Positions 50,090 to 58,319 of a stretch of DNA of 58,319 nucleotides are shown one piece after another. The notes beneath the pieces are model-generated. The model worked only from the letters and a program-made list of their open reading frames with translations, was not told the DNA's origin and did no database searches. Source of the stretch: CAG-390 sp964579135 (GTDB taxonomy: Bacteria; Bacillota; Clostridia; Oscillospirales; CAG-272); contig CAZOFD010000009.1 of assembly GCA_964579135.1 (NCBI GenBank), positions 1 through 58,319 of the forward strand, read 5' to 3'. Every line of letters starts with the position of its first letter. The first letter of the stretch is position 1. Position numbers and translations under genes: made by a program.

Positions 50090-50965
50090 ATGAAAGGCAC
50101 GGAGCAAAGAGAAAAAAACAAGGTCGAGGGCGGTACGCTTTATCTTGTCGCAACCCCCATAGGCAATATGGACGACGTATCCGAAAGAGCGGCAAAAGTG
50201 CTTGCCGAAGTCGATTTTATAGCCGCGGAGGATACAAGACGTTCGGGACTTTTGCTTTCGCGCCTCGGAATATCGAGACCTATGCTGTCGTATCACGATC
50301 ACAATCGGGCGGAACGCGGGAGCGAAATAGTAGCGCGGCTTGTCGGCGGGCAAAGCTGCGCGCTTATAAGCGATGCCGGCACGCCTGCCATCTCCGACCC
50401 CGGCGAGGACTTGGTTGCGCTTTGCGCTATGTCGGGTGTGAGGGTGGTGTCGGTGCCGGGGGCGTGCGCCGCGGTAACGGCTTTAACGGTTTCGGCTTTG
50501 CCGACAAGGCGCTTTTGCTTCGAGGGATTTTTGCCGAACCCGAACGGGGAGCGCAAACTTCGCCTTGCGGCGATCGCAAAAGAGGAGCGCACGATCGTTT
50601 TGTACGAGGCGCCGCACCGTTTGCGTCGAACGCTTGAGGAGCTTGCGCGCGCGTGCGGCAAAGAGCGCCGCATATCCCTTTGCCGCGAGCTGACGAAACT
50701 GAACGAAGAAGTTATAAGGACTACGCTGGGCGGCGCACTCGAGCTTTACTCCGCGGGCGAGCCGCGCGGCGAATACGTGCTTGTTTTGGATGGGTGCGAG
50801 GAGGCCGAACCCGAGACGGCGGACGTGTGCGAGTTTGTGAGCAAGCTGATGAGCTCGGGGATGTCGCAAAAAGACGCCATACGCGAAACGGCGCGACAAC
50901 TCGGACTTGCAAAAAACTACGTTTACGCCGAGGTGCTAAAAAACGAAGTCGAATCCGAGATGTGA
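50090..50965 (+). CDS. rsmI: 16S rRNA (cytidine1402-2'-O)-methyltransferase
   Basis: A 291-residue SAM-dependent methyltransferase of the tetrapyrrole-methylase fold. Typical segments: TLYLVATPIGNMDDVSERA, FIAAEDTRRSGLLL, ALISDAGTPAISDPGEDLV and FCFEGFLP. It methylates the ribose of C1402 in 16S rRNA. The C-terminal HTH-like part is retained (MSQKDAIRETARQLGLAKNYVY). AAAGGCGG precedes ATG by 11 bp. Confidence 0.96.
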   Translation: MKGTEQREKNKVEGGTLYLVATPIGNMDDVSERAAKVLAEVDFIAAEDTRRSGLLLSRLGISRPMLSYHDHNRAERGSEIVARLVGGQSCALISDAGTPAISDPGEDLVALCAMSGVRVVSVPGACAAVTALTVSALPTRRFCFEGFLPNPNGERKLRLAAIAKEERTIVLYEAPHRLRRTLEELARACGKERRISLCRELTKLNEEVIRTTLGGALELYSAGEPRGEYVLVLDGCEEAEPETADVCEFVSKLMSSGMSQKDAIRETARQLGLAKNYVYAEVLKNEVESEM

Positions 50966-50990
50966 AAAGCGATACGGTAAAAACGGACGC

Positions 50991-51033
50991 AAAAAAGCTC
51001 CGAGTAGGTCGACCGACCCTCTCGGAGCTTTTT
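50991..51033. terminator. bidirectional intrinsic terminator
   Basis: AAAAAAGCTCCGAG pairs with CTCGGAGCTTTTT around a loop with its own GGTCG/CGACC stem. It separates convergent rsmI and ddh. Confidence 0.9.
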
Positions 51034-51065
51034 CGTTGTGACGGGGAAACGTGTAAAAGTGCGTT

Positions 51066-52040
51066 TTAAAGCATTGTGCGGCGCAGCTCGTCGCCCGAAA
51101 GGGGCGAGAGATCTGCTGGCGCGACGTCGAAAACCGTCTTACACCCGCGATCCCCGCGTGCGAACATTCGCGATATTGCGCGAGCGTAGGCGACGATCAC
51201 GCTTGCGGTAAACTCGGGGTTGGAATCGAGTTTGAGGCTGTATTCCACGGTGTGCTTGTGCTCGCCGTCAACACCCGTTTTGCCGCTCCTTATAACGCAC
51301 CCGCCGTGGGGGATGCCGGAGTGGTCACGGCGCATTTCTTCGGCGGATATAAAGTGCACGGTGGTGTCGTAATCGGCAAAATAATTCGGCATCGTAACGA
51401 TTTCGCGTTCGATACGCGCTTTGTCCGCGCCCTCTTTTGCCACGACAAAACATTCGCGTGTGTGCTTTTCGCGCACAGAAAGAACGGGATTTTGCCCTGC
51501 GCGCACGGCGTCAAGCGCCTCGGGCACGGGTACCGTGTACTGCCTTGCGTCCTCGACTCCGTCTATTCGGCGAATTGCGTCGGAATGACCTTGGCTGACG
51601 CCCCTGCCCCAAAACGTGTAGTCGCGCCCGTCTGGCAGGATAGCCGAGGCGTAAAGCCTGTTTACCGAGAACATACCGGGGTCCCAACCCGCGGATATAA
51701 GCGCGATGCGGTCGTTGCCTGCGGCGGCGTTGACTGCGTCGAAATGCTCGGGTATTGCCGCGTGCGTGTCAAAACTGTCTATAACGTTGAAATCCCTTGC
51801 GAGACGCGGCGTCATTTCGGGCAGGTCGGTCGCACTGCCTCCGCAAATTATGAGCACGTCGACCTTTTCTTTGAAATTCGTCAGCTCCGCCGAGTGATAA
51901 ACAGGCGTTCCTTTTGCCGTGTGCACCGAAGCGGGATCTCGGCGAGTGAACACTCCGACAAGTTCCGCGTCGTTTGCCGCCGCGGCGGCTATCTCAACGC
52001 CGCGTCCGAGATTGCCGTATCCGTATATTGCGATCTTCAT
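51066..52040 (-). CDS. ddh: meso-diaminopimelate D-dehydrogenase
   Basis: A 324-residue NADP enzyme that makes meso-diaminopimelate from tetrahydrodipicolinate and ammonia in one step, for lysine and peptidoglycan. The Rossmann start is IAIYGYGNLGRGVEIA. The substrate region has SAGWDPGMFSVNRLYA and YTFWGRGVSQGHSDAIRRI, diagnostic of Ddh. Tetrahydrodipicolinate is also the precursor of dipicolinate, so Ddh and DpaAB compete for it. GAGGGG precedes ATG. Confidence 0.96.
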   Translation of the reverse strand: MKIAIYGYGNLGRGVEIAAAAANDAELVGVFTRRDPASVHTAKGTPVYHSAELTNFKEKVDVLIICGGSATDLPEMTPRLARDFNVIDSFDTHAAIPEHFDAVNAAAGNDRIALISAGWDPGMFSVNRLYASAILPDGRDYTFWGRGVSQGHSDAIRRIDGVEDARQYTVPVPEALDAVRAGQNPVLSVREKHTRECFVVAKEGADKARIEREIVTMPNYFADYDTTVHFISAEEMRRDHSGIPHGGCVIRSGKTGVDGEHKHTVEYSLKLDSNPEFTASVIVAYARAISRMFARGDRGCKTVFDVAPADLSPLSGDELRRTML

Positions 52041-52081
52041 TGTGTTTCTGCCCCTCTTTGACTTGTGTTTTTGATACGCTG

Positions 52082-52110
52082 ATTATATCATCTCATCGGC
52101 TCCGTGTCAA
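52082..52110 (-). promoter_or_regulatory. promoter of ddh
   Basis: - strand TTGACA (52110-52105), 17-bp spacer, TATAAT (52087-52082): full consensus, 42 bp before the start codon. Confidence 0.92.
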
Positions 52111-52182
52111 TTATTTTTTGCCCGCAAGTAAGCCGCGTGTCCCGATTATTTTCGCATATCTTACCCAATTCGACAAAATCAC

Positions 52183-52212
52183 TTGACAACGGTCGCTTCG
52201 GCGGTTTATAAT
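52183..52212 (+). promoter_or_regulatory. promoter of the DUF4190 gene
   Basis: TTGACA (52183-52188), 18-bp spacer, TATAAT (52207-52212), 62 bp before ATG 52275. Confidence 0.88.
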
Positions 52213-52274
52213 CTAAAAGAGGTTTTGCGCCGTCGGTGCGACCGCAATATTTCACTTTAAGGAGACTACGTAAA

Positions 52275-52613
52275 ATGAACGACCCTCAATTCGACAACGG
52301 CACGCAGAACGGCGTTCCCACTCCGCCGCAAAACCAAGATAACGGTACGACGCTTTCGATTATCGCTCTCGTTTGCGGTATCCTCGGCATCATCGGCTCG
52401 AATATACCGGTGATCCAATACTATACGACGGTGTTCGCGATACTCGGGCTTGTTTTCGGTATCATCGGCAGAAAAAAGTCGGTAGCGGCTTGCGGAAAGG
52501 CTTCGGGTATGGCAACGGCGGGGCTCGTTCTCGGCGTAATAGGCGTGGCTTTCGCGGCACTCGGTATACTTTGCCTTGCTGCCTGCGCGGGTTGCCTGCT
52601 GCTGAGTATTTAA
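52275..52613 (+). CDS. DUF4190 small membrane protein
   Basis: A 112-residue protein with a Gln/Asn/Pro-rich cytoplasmic start and two hydrophobic segments (about 28-50 and 66-110). IIALVCGILGIIG...FAILGLVFGIIGRKKS...ATAGLVLGVIGVAF is the DUF4190 repeat. Function unknown; such proteins are common beside secreted and surface genes. AAGGAG precedes ATG 52275. lgt follows after 63 bp. Confidence 0.85.
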   Translation: MNDPQFDNGTQNGVPTPPQNQDNGTTLSIIALVCGILGIIGSNIPVIQYYTTVFAILGLVFGIIGRKKSVAACGKASGMATAGLVLGVIGVAFAALGILCLAACAGCLLLSI

Positions 52614-52676
52614 GTTAACGTTTTTTCGGGCGGCGCGCGCTGTGCGTCGCCCGTCGTTTTTCGGAGGTAAAGGGAG

Positions 52677-53474
52677 ATGTGCCCGTTTATAACGGTGTTC
52701 GGCAGGAAATACGCGACGTACTCGCTTATAGCCGTTGCCGCGGCAATAGCAGTCGGCGCACTGTTTTGTCGAAGAATAAAAAAGCACGGACTCGACGACA
52801 ACGACGCCGTGATATTTTTGCTTATATGCGGTGTCGGTGCGCTTGTCGGCGGCAGTCTGCTTTACGGTATAACGAATCTCGGATATCTTTCGGCTTTGGG
52901 AGAGGCGCGTACGTTTAAAGAATGGGCGGCGGCGCTTGCGTCGACGTTCGGCGGATCCGTTTTTTACGGCGGACTTCTCGGCGCGATGGGGGCGGGCTGC
53001 ATTTATCTGAAAGCGGCAAAACTGCCTATCGTGACCTACGCCGATTCGATAGCCCCTTTCGTACCGCTGTTTCACGGGTTCGCTCGGATAGGGTGCTTTT
53101 TCGGCGGATGTTGCTACGGAATAGAGTGCGAATTCGGGTTTGTTGCCACCGGCAACGATATTGTGCCGGGGCTGTGCGGTGTCAGGCGCTTCCCGGTGCA
53201 ACTGCTTGAGGCGGCGGTGAATTTTTTGCTGTTTGCTGTCTTGACCGTGCTTTATCGCAAACGGCGCGATGATTGGAAAGGCGCGTTTTTGCCGCTCTAT
53301 CTCGGAGCGTATTCGGTTGCGCGATTTTTTATCGAGTTTTTGCGCGGCGACGAATATCGCGGATACGTCGGCGTGCTTTCGACCTCGCAATTTATTTCGC
53401 TTTTGCTGTTTGGCGCGTCTTTTGGCGTGCTTACGCGTTATTTCACAAGGAAACGGGCGGCGGCAAGAGATTAG
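52677..53474 (+). CDS. lgt: prolipoprotein diacylglyceryl transferase
   Basis: A 265-residue seven-helix membrane enzyme that transfers diacylglycerol from phosphatidylglycerol to the lipobox cysteine of prolipoproteins. The Lgt signature is HGFARIGCFFGGCCYG with the conserved Arg; FPVQLLEAAVNFLLF, and RFFIEFLRGDEYRG near the C-terminus are also typical. It begins with an unusually short first segment. It would modify the lipoprotein at 12428. GGAGG lies 10 bp before ATG. Confidence 0.93.
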   Translation: MCPFITVFGRKYATYSLIAVAAAIAVGALFCRRIKKHGLDDNDAVIFLLICGVGALVGGSLLYGITNLGYLSALGEARTFKEWAAALASTFGGSVFYGGLLGAMGAGCIYLKAAKLPIVTYADSIAPFVPLFHGFARIGCFFGGCCYGIECEFGFVATGNDIVPGLCGVRRFPVQLLEAAVNFLLFAVLTVLYRKRRDDWKGAFLPLYLGAYSVARFFIEFLRGDEYRGYVGVLSTSQFISLLLFGASFGVLTRYFTRKRAAARD

Positions 53475-53622
53475 TTGCGCGGACGTTGCCTCGGGCGGCG
53501 GTATAACGGTCGCGGTGCGATTTCTCGGGCGATAAGGCGCAAGATTTCGGCGGTCGGAGTCTGTCACTCCCCGAGTTTGCTCTGCCTCGGGGCTAACGTC
53601 AATCGTTGCGTTTGCAGACGCC

Positions 53623-53668
53623 AAAAAGAACCTCGCGCAAGGCGTGCCTTGCGCGAGGTTCTTTTTTT
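53623..53668. terminator. very strong bidirectional terminator
   Basis: AAAAAGAACCTCGCGCAAGGC pairs with its complement around two bases, ending in TTTTTTT. It lies in the 290-bp space between convergent lgt and the PLP-enzyme gene; that space holds nothing else recognisable. Confidence 0.93.
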
Positions 53669-53764
53669 CAAACGTTTTGACGAAAAGGCGGGCGGATCTC
53701 GCGCAAAGGACAACTTTTTTGCCGCCGACGACGGCACGGCGAGTGCCGAGATCCGTGGGGCGTT

Positions 53765-54712
53765 TTATTCGGAGTAACCGCCGGTATTGATATACAGCAC
53801 GTCGGACGGGGCGCTTTCGCGCTCAAGCAAACGGCACATTCCGTAAAAGGCGTTTACGTTATAGACCGGGTCGAGGACGAGACCATCCGATAGGAAAAAT
53901 TTTTGTTTTAGCGCGATAAGTTCGTCGTCGGGAGTGCCGTAATCGTTTTTTCCGCAATCGAGCACGTTTGGCGCCGTATCGTCGGCAGGGTAGCTCGGTA
54001 ATATCTCGGCAGCCTTGGCGGACAGCTTTTTTATGCCCTTGACGGCGCCTTTCGCAGTGTTGGCAACGGCAAACGATACGATCTGCGGAGCGAGGTTGCG
54101 CGATTGGAGCATTTTTGCCCCGCAGATAAGCCCGCTTTGCGTTGTTCCGCTGGCGCAAGGCGAAAAAACGCGATCGACGTGCACGCCGTATCCGTCGAGT
54201 TCGACAACGGACTCGGCGAGAACGTTGGCATAGGCGCGAACTGCCGTGGGGGTGTTTCCGCCCGTGGGAACGAGATAGACCTTTTTGCCTTGCGCACGCA
54301 ATTCGTCAACCGCCGAGTTTATCTTGAGGAGCGCGGCGAAGTTGCCGATATACGTTATCTGTGCTCCGAGCGCTTCGGCGGCGCGCACGTTCGGTGCGCC
54401 ATAGGACGTAGACTCCGCCGTTATAAATATTCGGCACGGTATTCCGAGGTGTGCGGCGACGGCGGCGGTGACTCTTACGTGATTTGAAAATTCGCTGCCC
54501 GAACTGACGATGATATCGGGGTGCTCACGCAGGATATCGGGTATCAGGCACTCGTAAAAGCGTACTTTATTGCCGCCGAGAGCAAAATCCGCGCGGTCGT
54601 CCTGCCTTATCCACACACGTGTGGCGCCTATGCGCTCTTTGAGGGGAAACAGCAGGGGCGGAAGAGTTAAAAGGGGATATTTCGGCATACCGAAAAGTGC
54701 GTCGCGATCCAT
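53765..54712 (-). CDS. PLP-dependent D-cysteine desulfhydrase / ACC deaminase family enzyme
   Basis: A 315-residue fold-type II PLP enzyme. The Schiff-base lysine lies in LGGNKVRFYE. SSGSEFSNHVRVTAAVAAHLGI and CASGTTQSGLI match the family. D-cysteine desulfhydrase (giving pyruvate, sulfide and ammonia) is more common than true ACC deaminase in anaerobes; the sequence alone does not decide. It is downstream of the DltA-like gene with a 61-bp gap. The only SD before ATG 54712 lies beyond a small hairpin; an in-frame ATG at 54688 is a weaker option. Confidence 0.85.
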   Translation of the reverse strand: MDRDALFGMPKYPLLTLPPLLFPLKERIGATRVWIRQDDRADFALGGNKVRFYECLIPDILREHPDIIVSSGSEFSNHVRVTAAVAAHLGIPCRIFITAESTSYGAPNVRAAEALGAQITYIGNFAALLKINSAVDELRAQGKKVYLVPTGGNTPTAVRAYANVLAESVVELDGYGVHVDRVFSPCASGTTQSGLICGAKMLQSRNLAPQIVSFAVANTAKGAVKGIKKLSAKAAEILPSYPADDTAPNVLDCGKNDYGTPDDELIALKQKFFLSDGLVLDPVYNVNAFYGMCRLLERESAPSDVLYINTGGYSE

Positions 54713-54748
54713 CGGTTACTTTCGAGCCTTGCGTGCGGCTCGCCTTTC
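54710..54748 (-). promoter_or_regulatory. ribosome-binding site bridged by a hairpin (PLP enzyme)
   Basis: On the mRNA GAAAGG (54748-54743) abuts a 6-bp hairpin (CGAGCC 54742-54737 with GGCTCG 54728-54723, 8-nt loop), then 10 nt and ATG 54712. No other SD is present. Confidence 0.55.
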
Positions 54749-54773
54749 GTTCGATTTGTATTTCGGCGTGATT

Positions 54774-56270
54774 TTATTCGGGCGCGTAAGTCTTTTTTAT
54801 TATTGCGCGATCGATCTTGCCGTTGCGATTGTGAGGCAATTCGCTAAGAAAAACGTATTTGTGCGGTAGTGAATATTTCGGCAGCATTGCCGCAAGCGAT
54901 CGGCGAATAAGCGCCTTCGACTCCTCTTTTGCGGAGTAAATAAGGTAGATTTTTTCTTCGCTCGGCGAATAAACGCAGCAACATTCGTCGACAAATCCGA
55001 GCGACGTCGCCGCTGCCTCGATCTCGCCGAGTTCTATGCGGTGCCCCATATGTTTTATCTGATTGTCGCGCCTTGAGACGCAAACGAGTTCGCCGTATTC
55101 GTTGATCTTGCCCATGTCTCCGCTGAGATATACGCGCTCGCCGAGCGGTGCGTCTTTCGACGTGACCGTGGCGAAAGACGCGCGCGTTTTTGCCTCGTCT
55201 CCGTAGTATCCGAGCGCAAGCCCGTTTCCGGCAACGCAAATTTCGCCGCGGTCGCTCTCTTTGCCGCTCTCCGGGTCTGTCAAAAAGACGCGAGTGCCGT
55301 CAAACGGGCGACCGATGGGCAAAATGTCCGTGGGGGCGAAGTCTCTGTCCACGGTGTAGTAGCAGGAGTTCCCGGCAACTTCGGTGGAGCCGTAAAGATT
55401 TGTGAATTTTACGTTCGGCAATGCCGAGCGCCATATCGAGAGATATTTTACGGGCATCATTTCGCCGACGAAAAGTACGTTTTTCAGATATTTCGGCAAC
55501 GAGGCGGCGAATGCGTCGAATTTTGCCACGATCGAAAGCGCCGAGGGCACCCAAACGATCGTGCTTATTCGTTCTTCGTTCAATATTTTCACAAGATTTA
55601 CGGGGAAAGAGAAGTTGACGGCAGGGATTATGACCGTGCTTGCCCCGAGGTATACCGTGGCGAATACGTCTTTTGTCGAAGCGTCGAAATAAAATGGGAT
55701 CTGGTTGCCGAAAACTTCGTTTTCGGCAAAAGCGAAGGTGCGGCAGTATACTTCGATAAACGACGTCATTGCGCGGTAACTTTTTACAACGAGTTTGGGC
55801 GTTCCCGTCGAGCCCGATGTGAATATCCCGAACATCGGAGCATCGCACTCGACGTCGCCGTCCGCAAAATTCGGCTCGTGCGACGTCCGCGCGTCGACGA
55901 TAGGCAGGTCGTGCGCTTTTTCGTTAAGTACGTCGGGCACCTCGCCGTCGACGATCGCGACCGAGGGGGTGCAAATCTCCAAGAGTTTTGCGATTCGCTC
56001 GGGAGGTAGTTCGGCGTCTATCGGCACGTACCACGCGCCCGACGCAATAACTCCGAACGTTGCCGCGACGCTGTACGGCGTGCGGCGGCAGAGTATGGCG
56101 ATCGGGGAGGAGAAGTTTCGCGTTTTTTCTTTTATTTCGGCGCATATCGCGTGCGATTGGCGATACAGATCCGAATAAGTCAGCGCTTCGCCGCCGTATT
56201 CGGAAAAAGCGATTTTTTGCGGGGTTGCGACGGCAGCCGCACGCAATTTTTGCATAATAATATTATTCAT
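54774..56270 (-). CDS. amino-acid adenylation enzyme, DltA-like
   Basis: A 498-residue ANL-family ligase that would activate an amino acid (D-alanine in DltA) with ATP and load it on the carrier protein at 57909-58139. Visible boxes: P loop FTSGSTGTPKLVVKSY, later LYGSTEVAGNSCYY, YLSGDMGKINEYGELVCVSRRDNQIKHMGHRIE and catalytic Lys in HNRNGKID. The order carrier-MBOAT-adenylation enzyme parallels dltC-dltB-dltA. The specificity pocket cannot be read reliably. Its SD lies across a hairpin from ATG 56270. Confidence 0.82.
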   Translation of the reverse strand: MNNIIMQKLRAAAVATPQKIAFSEYGGEALTYSDLYRQSHAICAEIKEKTRNFSSPIAILCRRTPYSVAATFGVIASGAWYVPIDAELPPERIAKLLEICTPSVAIVDGEVPDVLNEKAHDLPIVDARTSHEPNFADGDVECDAPMFGIFTSGSTGTPKLVVKSYRAMTSFIEVYCRTFAFAENEVFGNQIPFYFDASTKDVFATVYLGASTVIIPAVNFSFPVNLVKILNEERISTIVWVPSALSIVAKFDAFAASLPKYLKNVLFVGEMMPVKYLSIWRSALPNVKFTNLYGSTEVAGNSCYYTVDRDFAPTDILPIGRPFDGTRVFLTDPESGKESDRGEICVAGNGLALGYYGDEAKTRASFATVTSKDAPLGERVYLSGDMGKINEYGELVCVSRRDNQIKHMGHRIELGEIEAAATSLGFVDECCCVYSPSEEKIYLIYSAKEESKALIRRSLAAMLPKYSLPHKYVFLSELPHNRNGKIDRAIIKKTYAPE

Positions 56271-56314
56271 TTTAAAAGGCAGGCAGGAATAACGATTCCT
56301 GCCCTGTGCTCCTT
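56268..56314 (-). promoter_or_regulatory. ribosome-binding site bridged by a hairpin (DltA-like gene)
   Basis: On the mRNA AAGGAG (56314-56309) overlaps the MBOAT gene's TAA. After 4-5 nt comes a 9-10-bp hairpin (GGCAGGAAT 56303-56295 with ATTCCTGCC 56290-56282). Then 10-11 nt lead to ATG 56270. The stem is followed by GCCTTTT, so it may also act as a weak terminator between the two genes. Confidence 0.65.
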
Positions 56315-57905
56315 AATATTGGTTGTAGATAAATCCCGAGGCATTGTAGCCGAGACCGTATGCGCCGAATACCGCAATTGCAACGATACAAAGTGCCTCG
56401 ACGGTTATCGTGAAAGCCGCGGGGCGCTCGTTTATCATCGTGCGGACGCTTTTGCCGCGCTCTTCGAGAACGCTTACCGCAAACAAGATAACGCAACCTA
56501 CCGCCGCGGGGAGATAGGTAACGGCACTGCCGCTCGGGAAGATCGTGCCGAGGTCGGCGACAAATCCGCGAATTCCGCAAGACGAAAACATCTTTTTAAA
56601 CATACCTGCGGCATCCGTAATGCTCGGTGCGCGAGATATCACGCGCGCTATCGTTATCAAGATAAAGGTACGTATCGTTCTGAAAAGTCGCCAAACGAAA
56701 AGAGAGTCCATTTTGAGCGGTTTTCTGATCTTTTCGAAAAGCGGCTCGCAAAGGGTCGAGATAAGGATCACGACGCCGTTGAACACACCGAAAAGCACCT
56801 CGCCCCAATTGGCTCCGTGCCAAATGCCGATGATGGTGAAAAGTGCGAGCGAAAGCAAGCCCACCGGGACGGTGCGTGCGATAAATTTGCCGAATTTCTT
56901 CTTTACGAATTTGGAAAAACGGGCGAATCTCTTTGAAAGCGCTATCGGATAAAAGAAGTAGTCCTTAAGCCAATCGCTCAGCGTAATGTGCCAACGATTC
57001 CAATAGTCGGTGAGGTTGACGGCAAAATACGGTCGGCGAAAGTTTACGTCAAGCTCGATGCCGAACATTTCGGCAACGCCGCGCGAAATGTCGATGCCGC
57101 CGGAGAAGTCCGTGTACAGCTGGATGCCCCAAACGAACATTCCGAGCCAAAGCGAAAGCCCGTTCATACCGTCTGCGTTTTTGATCACCGCGGAGGATAT
57201 CGGCGCGATCGCGTCCGCAATCACCATCTTTTTAAATGCACCCCAAAGCGTTAACTGAAAACCTCTTTTGAGGCAATCGTAGTTAAAGGAGTGCTCTTCG
57301 GTCAATTGGTGCGCGATATTGTCGAATCTTGCTACGGGACCTTGTATTATATGGGGAAAGAAAGAAAGGAAAAGGAAGAATTTCGCGAAATTCTTTTCGG
57401 GCTCGTATTTCCCTCTGTTAACGTCAACGACGTATCCCACCGCGGCAAAAGTAAAGTAAGAGAGACCGAGCGGAATCAAAAAATCAAACGTCGGCAGCCC
57501 GTTTTCGCCTTTTGCGAACAGGGAACTGAGGTTAAGCGCGATGAAGTTGTAATACTTAAGAACGACGAGGATGCCGAAGTCGACAGCCAAAGCCGCACCC
57601 ATAATAAGACCGCGACGACGCGAATTCTTTTTCGTCGCTTTTTTTATCTCTTTTTTTGACAGCGATTTTTTCAGTTCGGGCAGGGCGGCGTTAAAAGCGT
57701 TTGCGCTCTTTTTAACGAGCAGCGCGACCGTGTAGGTGACCGCCGCCGTTACGCCGAGATATATGATCCCGCCGAATCCCGAAGCAAGATAGAATGCGGT
57801 ACTTGCCGCAAGCAAGACGATCCATTGCGCCTTTTTCGGAAGAACGTAATATAAAAATAACGTTGCCGCCAAAAAAAGAGCGAAAGTCGGAGAAACGTAG
57901 GACAT
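56313..57905 (-). CDS. MBOAT family O-acyltransferase (DltB/AlgI-like)
   Basis: A 530-residue polytopic membrane protein with about eleven hydrophobic segments. The MBOAT hallmarks are present: NLTDYWNRWHITLSDWLKDYFFYPI and the membrane His in IIGIWHGANWGEVLFG. At 530 residues it is longer than typical DltB (about 400) and nearer AlgI. With a carrier protein and an adenylation enzyme it should move an activated amino acid across the membrane to teichoic acid or another glycan. ATG lies 3 bp after the carrier gene's stop without a clear SD, so translation is probably coupled. Confidence 0.88.
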   Translation of the reverse strand: MSYVSPTFALFLAATLFLYYVLPKKAQWIVLLAASTAFYLASGFGGIIYLGVTAAVTYTVALLVKKSANAFNAALPELKKSLSKKEIKKATKKNSRRRGLIMGAALAVDFGILVVLKYYNFIALNLSSLFAKGENGLPTFDFLIPLGLSYFTFAAVGYVVDVNRGKYEPEKNFAKFFLFLSFFPHIIQGPVARFDNIAHQLTEEHSFNYDCLKRGFQLTLWGAFKKMVIADAIAPISSAVIKNADGMNGLSLWLGMFVWGIQLYTDFSGGIDISRGVAEMFGIELDVNFRRPYFAVNLTDYWNRWHITLSDWLKDYFFYPIALSKRFARFSKFVKKKFGKFIARTVPVGLLSLALFTIIGIWHGANWGEVLFGVFNGVVILISTLCEPLFEKIRKPLKMDSLFVWRLFRTIRTFILITIARVISRAPSITDAAGMFKKMFSSCGIRGFVADLGTIFPSGSAVTYLPAAVGCVILFAVSVLEERGKSVRTMINERPAAFTITVEALCIVAIAVFGAYGLGYNASGFIYNQY

Positions 57906-57908
57906 CGG

Positions 57909-58139
57909 TTATGCGTTCTGGAGCTTGTTTATAAGGTCGAGCATAGCGTCGACGGAGTTGAAGTTCTCGGGGATGAGGTCTACGACGGTTACGTTGACGT
58001 CGAATTCGTCGTTTATTTCTCCTACGAGGGTGACGATGTCGAACGAATCTATCAGTTCGTCGTCGATAATCGCGTTTTCGCTTGCAAAATCGATTTCGGG
58101 ATTTATGTCGTTCAGTATTTCAAGCAGCTTTTCTTTCAT
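57909..58139 (-). CDS. acyl/aminoacyl carrier protein, DltC-like
   Basis: A 76-residue acidic carrier protein. The 4'-phosphopantetheine attachment Ser32 lies in ELIDSFDIVTLVG (DSF in place of the usual DSL, as in many DltC proteins). Acidic helices and length fit. First gene of the cluster; CGGAG lies 10 bp before ATG. A consensus promoter stands upstream. Confidence 0.9.
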   Translation of the reverse strand: MKEKLLEILNDINPEIDFASENAIIDDELIDSFDIVTLVGEINDEFDVNVTVVDLIPENFNSVDAMLDLINKLQNA

Positions 58140-58178
58140 TATGATATAACTCCGTTCGTGTTATTTCGTTACCTACAT

Positions 58179-58207
58179 ATTATAACAAAAAAAGTTCCGT
58201 ATTTCAA
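58179..58207 (-). promoter_or_regulatory. promoter of the carrier/MBOAT/adenylation cluster
   Basis: - strand TTGAAA (58207-58202), 17-bp spacer, TATAAT (58184-58179), 40 bp before the carrier protein's start codon. Confidence 0.9.
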
Positions 58208-58319
58208 CCGCTTTTTCGAAAAATGTATATTTTCGGGCGAGCGTATAATACGTTTTGCCGTCGTTGTCGCGCTTGCACCGCCGCGCGGACGTATGCGGAA
58301 AAGATAGGGAGCATAAAGG

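Overview
The window is a chromosomal segment of an anaerobic, endospore-forming Firmicute (class Clostridia), probably an uncultured gut lineage. Sporulation genes are present (spoIIAA-spoIIAB-sigF, spoIVA, the dipicolinate synthase pair dpaA-dpaB). A meso-diaminopimelate dehydrogenase and a sortase-assembled pilus locus indicate a Gram-positive-type wall. Most promoters fit the housekeeping consensus (TTGACA-17-TATAAT). No rRNA, tRNA, CRISPR array or prophage is visible. I cannot name the genus from sequence alone.

Layout. 1-675 holds no convincing gene, only hairpins and strong terminators. 676-2150 is a tyrosine recombinase gene enclosed by a perfect 22-bp inverted repeat, with a strong promoter just inside the left repeat that points out of the segment to the left. 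2307-10855 is an eight-gene-type pilus locus (seven genes): coiled-coil protein, signal peptidase, 1164-residue LPATG adhesin, LPETG major pilin, class C sortase, minor pilin, and a sortase-like protein without its catalytic residues. No promoter is visible in front of this locus as drawn; inversion of 676-2150 would put the recombinase-linked promoter there. I read this as a phase-variable pilus captured in the OFF orientation.

10983-19673 is a housekeeping block on the + strand (PDZ/radical SAM protein, lipoprotein, Der, Obg, pyrophosphatase, DJ-1 family protein, CPBP protease, MltG). 19938-22683 (- strand) is dus, an amino-sugar kinase and murQ, for wall-sugar recycling. 22821-30762 carries two small genes and the sporulation genes with a DivIVA-like protein and an XRE regulator. 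30816-39863 has a membrane-anchored protein, an alpha/beta hydrolase, a GNAT enzyme, nagA-metG-tatD, an EF-G-like GTPase and a small membrane protein. 40205-42465 is serC-serA. 42658-45826 is a sugar-phosphate kinase and SorE-like dehydrogenase, divergent from a DeoR regulator with phased operator repeats. 45884-49013 holds a flavin reductase, a decayed aldo/keto reductase and ligA. 49166-53474 holds an amidase, rsmI, ddh, a small membrane protein and lgt. 53765-58139 (- strand) is a PLP enzyme and an acyl carrier protein/MBOAT/adenylation cluster resembling dltCBA.

Two observations stand out. The first is the recombinase-flanked promoter switch upstream of the pilus genes. The second is a recurring translation-initiation layout: in at least five genes (CPBP protease, spoIIAA, flavin reductase, the D-cysteine desulfhydrase-like enzyme, the DltA-like enzyme), and possibly sigF, the Shine-Dalgarno sequence is separated from the start codon by a perfect or near-perfect hairpin, with 10-12 nt between hairpin and start codon. 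Subtracting the hairpin gives the SD-to-start distance seen at ordinary genes here.
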